A stretch of 55,311 nucleotides of DNA from a bacterium (lineage in GTDB: Bacteria > Cyanobacteriota > Vampirovibrionia > Gastranaerophilales > Gastranaerophilaceae), in assembly GCA_017482685.1 (NCBI GenBank), contig JAFUMP010000035.1:1-55311 (forward strand), in the 5' to 3' direction. The notes beneath the pieces were generated by a model. It was not told the DNA's origin, did no database searches, and saw only the letters and a list, made by a program, of their open reading frames with translations. Below, one piece after another: positions 46,474 to 52,618 of this stretch (position 1 is its first letter; each line of letters starts with the position of its first letter). Made by a program: the position numbers and the translations under genes.

Positions 46474-46980
46474 ATGTATCAAATAAAGTCACGTATATAT
46501 TTAGATTTTGATAAAACACAAAAAAGTGGTATTTGTAATTGTATACGCGCATTAGTTAAACAAAATCTTGAATTAACAAGTATAGAAATATTAGAGAAGT
46601 TTCTTGAAGATGAAAAGTATTATTTAGAGCTGAAATCTTCAAGATTTCCATTTTTGGAAGATTTTATTGATGATGAGAGGTTTATAAAAGATACAGAAGC
46701 ATACATTTATGAATGTAAGAAATATTACTCTTATAAAGAATCGCAACGTCCGTTTATTGAAAAACAAAAGGAATTTGATAAGCAAAAACGAAAATTTTTA
46801 CAAGAAGTGAAAATGTCTAAAGAAGCGCCAACAAAAAAACAGTTGTATTATTATGATAAACTATGTAAAAGGTATGATATAGATAAAAAAGATGTTGAAA
46901 ACTTATCAAAATTAGATTTAAGAGATGAAATAGAAAGAATTTTAAATGAATATTCAAGAGTTGATAAAAATATTGATTAA
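46474..46980 (+). CDS. Hypothetical protein, 168 residues
   Basis: Highly charged and helical. The first 75 residues have aromatic clusters (YLELKSSRFPFLEDFIDDERF). A coiled linker (EKQKEFDKQKRKFL) leads to a C-terminal motif PTKKQLYYYDKLCKRYDI...LSKLDLRDEIERIL, of the small helical type found at the ends of DNA-metabolism proteins. Overlaps the start of prmC by 35 bp, so they are co-transcribed. Confidence 0.65.
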   Translation: MYQIKSRIYLDFDKTQKSGICNCIRALVKQNLELTSIEILEKFLEDEKYYLELKSSRFPFLEDFIDDERFIKDTEAYIYECKKYYSYKESQRPFIEKQKEFDKQKRKFLQEVKMSKEAPTKKQLYYYDKLCKRYDIDKKDVENLSKLDLRDEIERILNEYSRVDKNID

Positions 46981-47773
46981 TGCTGGTTTGGAAGAAAATG
47001 AAGCTAAATGTGAAATAAAAATGCTTTTGGAACATTTTTATAATATTTCTTCTAAAGATATCTTACTCGGTAAAGAGCTTCTAGAAGAAGAGTTTAATAA
47101 CCTTAAAGAGAAAGTTATATACAGAGCTAAAACAAGGACTCCTATTCAATATATAATTGGTGAAGCTTGGTTTATGGAAAATCGTTTTAAGGTTACCCAA
47201 GATGTTTTAATCCCTCGAGATGAAACAGAAATCCTTGTAAGAAAAGCTATTGAAATAATTGATAAGAATGCTTTTGAAGATGTTTTGGATATTGGAACAG
47301 GGTCTGGGTGTATAGCTTGTACTATAGCAAAAAAAACAAATGCAACAGTTTTGGGCGTCGATATTTCTTCAGATGCACTAAGGATTGCATTAGATAATGT
47401 TACTAAACTAGGGATAAATAATAAAGCCGTTTTTAGGAAATCAGATTTGTTTGACAAAATAAGAGAAGGTGAAACTTTTGATTTGATTATATCAAATCCG
47501 CCTTACATACCTATTGGAACTATTTTATCAGAAGAAGTTAAATGCGAGCCTAAAATAGCTCTTTTTGCAGAAGAGAAAGGTTTATATTTTTATCGCAAAA
47601 TTATTGAACAAGCACCTTTGTATCTAAATAACGGTGGATATTTAATGTTTGAATTAGGTATTGATGAGGCAGAATACGTAAAAAATATGATGGAAAAAGA
47701 TTTTGAAAATATTGAAATTATAAAAGATTTAGCTGATATAGATCGAGTTATTATAGGTAAACTTAAAATCTAG
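46946..47773 (+). CDS. prmC: Peptide chain release factor N5-glutamine methyltransferase
   Basis: 275 residues. N-terminal helical domain (about 1-80), then Rossmann methyltransferase with DIGTGSGCIACTIA and the NPPY motif ISNPPYIP. It methylates the GGQ glutamine of release factors. The ATG lies within the preceding gene with AGAAAG ahead; a TTG five codons downstream is a weaker alternative. Confidence 0.93.
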   Translation: MNIQELIKILINAGLEENEAKCEIKMLLEHFYNISSKDILLGKELLEEEFNNLKEKVIYRAKTRTPIQYIIGEAWFMENRFKVTQDVLIPRDETEILVRKAIEIIDKNAFEDVLDIGTGSGCIACTIAKKTNATVLGVDISSDALRIALDNVTKLGINNKAVFRKSDLFDKIREGETFDLIISNPPYIPIGTILSEEVKCEPKIALFAEEKGLYFYRKIIEQAPLYLNNGGYLMFELGIDEAEYVKNMMEKDFENIEIIKDLADIDRVIIGKLKI

Positions 47774-47906
47774 TTTTGTCTTTGTATAATCTTGGCATTG
47801 AAAATATTTATTTATACCCTCTTGCAAAAATCTTTAACTTCTATTAAGATATATATATTAATATTAAGAAATTAGAAGAAATGTAAAAATCAATAAAGGT
47901 GGTAAC

Positions 47907-48692
47907 ATGGCGGAAAATGAAGAAATGCTAGAAGAGATGAGTGAAGAAGAGACTCGTCAAAAGATATTAGTTGCTGATGATGAAGCTAGTATCAGAAGAA
48001 TCCTTGAAACTCGTCTTAAAATGGTAGGCTATGATGTTGTAGTTGCAGAAGACGGTGAAGAAGCTGTTGATGTGTTCAACAAAACAAATCCAGATTTGGT
48101 AGTATTGGATGTCATGATGCCAAAAATGGATGGTTATGGTGTAACTCGAGAAATCAGAAGAACATCTGATGTTCCTATTATTATATTAACAGCTTTGGGT
48201 GATGTTTCTGAAAGAATAACAGGTTTAGAATTAGGTGCAGATGATTATGTTATTAAACCATTCAGCCCTAAAGAATTAGAAGCTCGTGTAAAAGCTGTTT
48301 TAAGAAGAACTATTTCTAAGGATATTATGATTCCTGGTAGCGCTGGGGCATCTCCTGTTGCTGGCGGAAAAGGTGCTAAGAATGTAATTACTACAGGTGC
48401 AATTAAAATCGATACAGCAAGACGTCAAGTTTATAGAAAGAATGAACGTATTAGATTAACAGGAATGGAATTTAGTTTACTTGAATTGTTGGTAAATAAT
48501 TCTGGCCAAGCTTATTCAAGAAATGAAATCTTGCAACACGTATGGTCTTATCCAGCAGATCATAGAATTGATACAAGAGTTGTTGATGTTCATATTTCAA
48601 GATTACGTTCAAAATTGGAAGCAGATCCGACAAACCCTGAGTTAATTTTAACAGCTCGTGGTATAGGATATATGTTCCAAAGAATTAATTAG
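47907..48692 (+). CDS. rpaB: OmpR-type response regulator, RpaB-like
   Basis: 261 residues. Receiver domain (about 17-135) with acidic pair Asp24/Asp25, phospho-acceptor Asp68 in VVLDVMMP, and KPFSPKELEARVKAVLRR. A Gly/Ala-rich linker (GSAGASPVAGGKGA) is followed by a winged-helix effector domain (ELLVNNSGQAYSRNEILQHVW; RIDTRVVDVHISRLRSKLE). It closely resembles cyanobacterial RpaB/Ycf27. No histidine kinase lies beside it. GGTGG precedes the ATG, and a very strong terminator follows. Confidence 0.88.
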   Translation: MAENEEMLEEMSEEETRQKILVADDEASIRRILETRLKMVGYDVVVAEDGEEAVDVFNKTNPDLVVLDVMMPKMDGYGVTREIRRTSDVPIIILTALGDVSERITGLELGADDYVIKPFSPKELEARVKAVLRRTISKDIMIPGSAGASPVAGGKGAKNVITTGAIKIDTARRQVYRKNERIRLTGMEFSLLELLVNNSGQAYSRNEILQHVWSYPADHRIDTRVVDVHISRLRSKLEADPTNPELILTARGIGYMFQRIN

Positions 48693-48708
48693 AGATAAAA
48701 GAATTTTT

Positions 48709-48745
48709 AGAGGGCGGTTTGCTTTGCAAACCGCCCTCTTGATTT
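48709..48745 (+). terminator. Terminator of rpaB
   Basis: A 14-bp G/C-rich stem AGAGGGCGGTTTGC / GCAAACCGCCCTCT with loop TTT. Its T-run is short (TTGATTT), and TTGATT here doubles as the -35 of tRNA-His. Confidence 0.85.
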
Positions 48746-48766
48746 ATAAAATTGATTTGGTATACT
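48739..48766 (+). promoter_or_regulatory. Promoter of tRNA-His
   Basis: TTGATT, 16 bp, TATACT, about 19 bp before the tRNA. Confidence 0.55.
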
Positions 48767-48784
48767 AGGAATTGTCGGAAATAT

Positions 48785-48861
48785 GGCGCCTGTCGTCAAG
48801 TGGTCAAGACCTCGGATTGTGGTTCCGATATGCATGGGTTCGAATCCCATCAGGCGCCCCA
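48785..48861 (+). tRNA. tRNA-His (GTG)
   Basis: Cloverleaf with the extra G(-1) paired to C73, acceptor GCGCCTG/CAGGCGC, anticodon GTG in loop TTGTGGT, T-arm TGGG-TTCGAAT-CCCA, and CCA present in the DNA. Its last 20 bases plus T recur 188 bp downstream. Confidence 0.95.
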
Positions 48862-49050
48862 TAAAAAAGACTTTGGCTTTTGCCAAGGTCTTTTTTATTT
48901 GAGAGATGAGGGTGAGAAGCCATTTGAGGGTTCGAGCGAGGAGCGAGCAGAGTGCGAAGTGTTTTTACGAAAAGAATGAAATTCTTTGAAGTAAAACACG
49001 TAGACACGTTTAACGCGAGCGACTCAAGACAATCCCATCAGGCGCCCCAT
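48843..49050 (+). repeat. tRNA-linked element B, bounded by 20-bp direct repeats of the tRNA-His 3' end
   Basis: AATCCCATCAGGCGCCCCAT is at 48843-48862 and 49031-49050, 188 bp apart. A copy of the T-arm 5' strand (GGGTTCGA) is at 48928. Between it and the second repeat: GTG-T-TTTTAC (48959-48968) pairs with GTAAAACAC (48991-48999), enclosing AAAGAAT-GAA-ATTCTTT. CGT-AGAC-ACG follows; TTCGAGCG pairs with CGAGCGA at the base with two purine mismatches, as in element A. Sequence identity to element A is partial but the fold and the order of parts agree. Confidence 0.7.
48862..48900 (+). terminator. Terminator behind tRNA-His
   Basis: AAAAAAGACTTTGGC pairs with GCCAAGGTCTTTTTT over a very short loop. 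Same position relative to the tRNA as the hairpin behind tRNA-Ile, different sequence. Confidence 0.8.
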
Positions 49051-49051
49051 T

Positions 49052-49087
49052 TATAAAAATAGACCTCTTTAGAGGTCTATTTTATTT
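49052..49087. terminator. Bidirectional terminator
   Basis: AAAATAGACCTCT and AGAGGTCTATTTT face each other over TT, flanked by A and T runs; it follows element B and may also end the minus-strand gene to its right. Confidence 0.7.
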
Positions 49088-49153
49088 TAATATCAACATT
49101 TTTCTAGGCCTAGCCTCTTAATATTGTCAGGCAGGGCTAACCTTCAGATTACC

Positions 49154-49477
49154 TTATGTAGTAAACATAAGCTGATTTATTCTTTCATTAATCAAATTTT
49201 TAAGCGCTTTTAAACTTTCTACATCAACTGATTTACAACCGAAAACAGCCAGAATAGTATCTCCAAGTATGGCTAGAAAGCCTTTGCTTTCTTCTTTTTG
49301 TATCATATTATTAATTATTTCTAGATATTGTTTTAATGTTTTTACATCGGTACTATTAGAAACAAATTCTATTTGTTCTTTACCTAAATTTGTTTTATTT
49401 GCTTGTGATTTTGCAACTTGTAATATATCTACCGTTTTTATACTTTTAGATGAAATAGAATCTGCATTTTCTGGCAT
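49154..49477 (-). CDS. Small hypothetical protein, 107 residues
   Basis: From the ATG preceded by AAAGGAGG; a further 50 open codons upstream are not supported. N-terminal polar segment (MPENADSISSKSIKTVDILQ), helices, then a hydrophobic stretch FLAILGDTILAVFGCKS (about 70-86) that could be a re-entrant or short membrane helix, and the end LINERINQLMFTT. The upstream region has the shared promoter-like motif. Not recognised. Confidence 0.65.
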   Translation of the reverse strand: MPENADSISSKSIKTVDILQVAKSQANKTNLGKEQIEFVSNSTDVKTLKQYLEIINNMIQKEESKGFLAILGDTILAVFGCKSVDVESLKALKNLINERINQLMFTT

Positions 49478-49492
49478 AAAACATCCTCCTTT

Positions 49493-49530
49493 ATATATAA
49501 GTATTTTTCTCTTACAAAATTGCCTTTTTG
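49493..49530 (-). promoter_or_regulatory. Shared promoter-like motif, copy 3
   Basis: On the minus strand: A5, GGCAATT (49524-49518), 13 bp, ATACTT (49504-49499), then ATATATAA; 21 bp before the ATG of the 107-residue gene. Confidence 0.5.
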
Positions 49531-49677
49531 GAACAAACTTAATCAGAATTGTTACAATTTGTAAGAAATTTCTTAACCTGCTCAATAGTATCTTCATCGT
49601 GCAAACATAAATGTAGAAATTCAACAATATAAATCAGCTTTGGTTCGAAGTTTATACCATCGCTTGCCCCATTTACA

Positions 49678-49700
49678 TTAGCCTCGTAAGAGGCATTTTT
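49678..49700 (+). terminator. Small hairpin with T6
   Basis: GCCTC-GTAA-GAGGC followed by ATTTTTT. It stands just ahead of a short open frame; no gene upstream of it on the plus strand is evident. Confidence 0.5.
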
Positions 49701-49717
49701 TGTAAGGAGGTCGAGTG

Positions 49718-49825
49718 ATGTCAAGACTAAATGAAAGAATTGAAAACTTTAATAAAGCTTTTAATATTTATAGTGAGGCCGTAGAAGATTTTGTGTATTT
49801 TAATGAGTGGTTTGGGTGGATGTAA
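49718..49825 (+). pseudogene. Short open frame, probable remnant of an HI0074-like (HEPN) protein
   Basis: 35 residues (MSRLNERIENFNKAFNIYSE...) ending in WFGWM, behind a very strong AAGGAGG site. The first 20 residues look like the N-terminal helix of nucleotidyltransferase substrate-binding proteins of the HI0074 type. It then ends abruptly next to an inverted-repeat element. Could also be a genuine small protein. No nucleotidyltransferase partner is nearby. Confidence 0.35.
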
Positions 49826-49835
49826 AAAGTAAAAA

Positions 49836-49926
49836 TGTCATCCTGAATTTATTTCAGGATCTTACTAGAATGTAGTAAACACGCTAAGTCGGTAAGATGC
49901 TGAAACGAGTTCAGCATGACGAAATA
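49836..49926. repeat. Interspersed inverted-repeat element (GTCATCCTGAA type)
   Basis: Ends GTCATCCTGAATTTATTTCA and, as reverse complement of the right end, GTCATGCTGAACTCGTTTCA, each running on into a GATCTTAC/CATCTTAC segment. The inner pairs CCTGAA/TTCAGG and GCTGAA/TTCAGC differ between the arms. Elements beginning GTCATCCTGA and ending CAGCATGAC are common in many bacterial genomes. It touches the broken 35-codon frame. Confidence 0.7.
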
Positions 49927-49970
49927 GGTTGGAAGTTTGCGATTTCAAACTACTCCAAAAGAACCTTTTT

Positions 49971-50017
49971 TTGCACCTTTTTGCACATTCTTGCACAAAA
50001 TTGCACTATTTTTGCAC
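49971..50017. repeat. Five TTGCAC boxes in helical phase
   Basis: TTGCAC starts at 49971, 49981, 49991, 50001 and 50012, that is every 10-11 bp, so all boxes lie on one face of the helix. Four of the five are followed by A or T. Resembles an iteron or cooperative operator array. It lies 50 bp beyond the stop of the minus-strand 90-residue gene. Confidence 0.6.
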
Positions 50018-50065
50018 AAGCTTCAGAAAAAAGATCGAGCGTTAGCCCGACACATTTTATATTTA

Positions 50066-50338
50066 TTAAACCTTATTATAGTATGTTTTAAGAATTTCAA
50101 GACATTCCTTTACATCATCAGATAAGTTAGGATATTTTGATTTTATAACATTCATTGTGAATTCAGTACTATGCAAAGGGATACTACGTTTTAAAATAGC
50201 TTCATCCAACATTTCTTCTAATACTGGATTAGGTTTGATACTACTTTTTAGTATAGGATTTTGTGTAAATTTGGTTAAAAGTTCTGGTTTATCCCAAGGC
50301 TTAGAAAGGATTTTAAAACTTACATCTGGCTTGTACAT
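50066..50338 (-). CDS. Small hypothetical protein, 90 residues
   Basis: From the ATG at 50338 behind AAGGAA. N-terminus MYKPDVSFKILSKPWDKPEL contains an SFK segment like the FKA/FKG motif position of other proteins here. The rest is helical and charged. No signal or membrane segment. Not recognised. Confidence 0.55.
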   Translation of the reverse strand: MYKPDVSFKILSKPWDKPELLTKFTQNPILKSSIKPNPVLEEMLDEAILKRSIPLHSTEFTMNVIKSKYPNLSDDVKECLEILKTYYNKV

Positions 50339-50660
50339 GCTATATTCCTTAAATTTTATATATAACATTATTTTAGCATGGAAATATTTATGCCAAGCAA
50401 TGCTTGACATACAATTTAATCATCAAACATACTATTCTTTCTTCTCAAACCGAATGTCAAAATACATTTATACACCCCTCACCTGAGTTTCGCCCACACC
50501 CTCTCGCAATGGGCGAAGGTAATAAAAGTCCTATTTGGGAATTTTGAAAGGGTAAATAAAAAATTATAGGTTGGCATTACTATGCCAACTATAAATAAAG
50601 TCGGCTTGGTAAAGCCGACCTATTAACTGAATTATGGTGCAATTTATTACATCAAACAGG
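50339..50660. other. Gene-free stretch with repeat pieces
   Basis: No gene supported. It holds a 45-bp segment (50423-50467) that recurs as a direct repeat at 52276-52320. An inverted pair TTCGCCCA/TGGGCGAA lies at 50489-50517. The AAAAGTCC...TTGGGAATTTTGA segment (50524-50547) is shared with 20395. Two hairpins (GTTGGCAT/ATGCCAAC near 50571-50590 and GTCGGCTT/AAGCCGAC near 50601-50619) probably terminate the gene to the right. Confidence 0.55.
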
Positions 50661-52040
50661 CTAAGCTTTATATAAGTTTTCAAAAGGTAACTGCTGAGCT
50701 TTTACGATATTTGCAACTCTAGTGCCGCATTTACTCATATCGTTACCAGCTTCTTTTATGACAGCATTAATCTTGATTTCAGCTTGTCTTATTGATTTCA
50801 TATTTTTAGCAAAATCTTCATCACTCATATTTTGCCAACCTTGCTTATCTAAAAGGTTCAATATAGTTTCATATTTTTTATAATTATAGTAAATATCTCT
50901 AAAAGCATCACTTTGAACATATTCTGTACAGTATTCTTTTTTATAAAAATTATACAAACGGGTAATAAATTCTGGAACTTCTTCATACGCTACTTTAAAA
51001 CCACCTAATGCATCTAAATTTATACCAGTAAGTTTAAATATTTTTTTACACTCTTCAGGTGATTCAGCATATTTTTCTACAATATTACTGATTTTGTATC
51101 TTTTGTAATGAGGATATCGTCTTTTGTCTTCTTCAGTCATCATTGAATTAGCAATATCCATAAGTTCATCTATTTCTTTGCTATACTTACTATCAAGTTC
51201 ACATAGTTTTATAACATCTTCATAGTCAAAAGGTATTCGTGTATCATTAAGATACTTACTTACAACTGATTTATCAAAGTTAGTCAATGCACATATCCTA
51301 CGGCAACTGAAAACATCTTTATTATCAAGTCTTTTGATAAGCATATCAACAATTTCTTTGTTTTTATCAATAGCTTTGGTTAAATGCAACATATCATCAA
51401 AATCAGGTTCCCAATTGCTACGTTGATACTTATCCCCATACGCTAAAGAGTTTCTTGCATGGGTTACAAGCTTATTTTTATATTCCATTACCAACTCAGG
51501 TTCTGCTAAATGCTTGTTTATAACAAATTCCACATCAGCATCATTTGCTTTTCCAGATTCTTTAAATAAAGATGCTAATTCAAATGCTGTTTTAGGATCG
51601 GTGTCATATAATTCGGTGGCTTTAATTATAGCAGTTTTATTATATACGTCTATATCACGTGTAATATAATCGTCATAACCGACTTGTATATATTCTTTTA
51701 TTGTTAATTTTTCTAGATTTTTCCCGAAAATTTTTGCTTCTGGACTTACATCTAAAGAATCTATTATGCTTTGAGGCGTTGTTTCTATTGATTTGTTTAC
51801 TTGCGCATTTTTGATATTATTATTTTTCTTTGATGCAATTCCTGCAAATCCTAACAATCCAGCAAGAGCTGCTAATATTTTTCCGCTACTCTTTTTAACG
51901 GTTTCACTAGTAGCTTTAGATGTTACACCTTTAAATGCAACTTGATTTTCTGGCACTTGAGAATTATTTGGTAAATTATTATTTTTTCTTATGTTAATAG
52001 TATTCTGATAATTAGAACAAGAAATTGGAGAAATTGTCAT
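50661..52040 (-). CDS. Large FKG-motif protein with a hydrophobic segment
   Basis: 459 residues from the ATG behind AAAGGA. N-terminal 45 residues are Asn/Ser-rich and disordered-looking, with AFKG near residue 40, followed by a hydrophobic stretch ILAALAGLLGFAGIA (about 60-74) that could be a membrane anchor. The remaining 380 residues are helical with repeats of about 35 residues, including TELYDTDPKTAFELASLFKE and LIKRLDNKDVFSCRRICAL, reminiscent of HEAT/ankyrin solenoids. No catalytic motif. The gene is enclosed by a pair of 45-bp direct repeats. Function unknown. Confidence 0.68.
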   Translation of the reverse strand: MTISPISCSNYQNTINIRKNNNLPNNSQVPENQVAFKGVTSKATSETVKKSSGKILAALAGLLGFAGIASKKNNNIKNAQVNKSIETTPQSIIDSLDVSPEAKIFGKNLEKLTIKEYIQVGYDDYITRDIDVYNKTAIIKATELYDTDPKTAFELASLFKESGKANDADVEFVINKHLAEPELVMEYKNKLVTHARNSLAYGDKYQRSNWEPDFDDMLHLTKAIDKNKEIVDMLIKRLDNKDVFSCRRICALTNFDKSVVSKYLNDTRIPFDYEDVIKLCELDSKYSKEIDELMDIANSMMTEEDKRRYPHYKRYKISNIVEKYAESPEECKKIFKLTGINLDALGGFKVAYEEVPEFITRLYNFYKKEYCTEYVQSDAFRDIYYNYKKYETILNLLDKQGWQNMSDEDFAKNMKSIRQAEIKINAVIKEAGNDMSKCGTRVANIVKAQQLPFENLYKA

Positions 52041-52342
52041 ACACATTCCTTTCATAAAAAATTACGCTACACATGTAATTTAAAACAATTTGTTTCAAAA
52101 AATTGCTTGATTTTGAAAGATTCGTTATAAAACTTAACATTACAAATGTAATAGAACGAAGAGGTTAGCCAGTAGCCTGTAGGATGTGATAAATTTTAAT
52201 TTACCGCATCTTTTAAAATATCCGTATATTTACCCCTGTTTCGGTAATCTAGTGATTACCAAAACCTACAAATTCTCAAACACACTGTATTTTCTTCTCA
52301 AATTGAGCACTAAAATACATCCGTTGCAGTTTTCACCTTAGA
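52041..52342. other. Gene-free stretch with direct repeat and palindrome
   Basis: Contains GGTAATC-TAGT-GATTACC (52243-52260) and the second copy (52276-52320) of the 45-bp segment also found at 50423-50467. No gene supported. Confidence 0.55.
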
Positions 52343-52549
52343 TTATGCATTTAATCCATTTGGAAACAGTAATTGTATATTTTCTTCTGTTGGGTTAAAT
52401 AATCTAGTATTTGCATCGTTATATTTACCATTTACTTCTTCTGGCACTCCTTTAGATTTTAGTAATGCTTGAAGTTCTGTTTCTGATAGGTTTTGTTCTT
52501 TTGCAATTTTTCTTACAGAAAAATATAAAGAACGAGCATTTCTTGGCGA
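52343..52549 (-). pseudogene. C-terminal gene fragment without a start
   Basis: On the minus strand a frame of about 68 codons ends NPTEENIQLLFPNGLNA and reads like normal protein (ARNARSLYFSVRKIAKEQNL; SETELQALLKSKGVPEEV). It has no ATG, GTG or TTG, and its 5' end runs straight into the terminator of gyrA. It looks like the 3' remnant of a gene cut off by rearrangement. The parent family is not recognised. Confidence 0.5.
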
Positions 52550-52550
52550 A

Positions 52551-52597
52551 ACAAAAACCCTAAAGTAGATTTTTAATATTATCTTACTTTAGGGTTC
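52551..52597 (-). terminator. Terminator of gyrA
   Basis: On the minus strand CCCTAAAGTA and TACTTTAGGG face each other across 17 bases, followed by TTTTTG. Confidence 0.75.
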
Positions 52598-52618
52598 TTT
52601 AATTTAATAATATATCAT

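Noticed and set aside
48752-49007. Open frames over tRNA-His and element B
   Set aside because: Same reason as for tRNA-Ile: they read through a functional tRNA and its terminator.
48928-49050. Self-splicing intron in a tRNA T-loop
   Set aside because: The intact tRNA is upstream, the downstream copy lacks all of the tRNA 5' of the T-arm, and an insertion of about 95 nt is far too short for a group I or II intron.
49897-50125. Two overlapping plus-strand frames across the GTCATCCTGAA repeat and the TTGCAC array
   Set aside because: The peptide starts in the repeat and its periodicity comes from the TTGCAC boxes; no ribosome site.
50157-50486. Plus-strand frame of 109 codons opposite the 90-residue gene
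   Set aside because: The minus-strand gene has the better ribosome site and composition; this one is its shadow.
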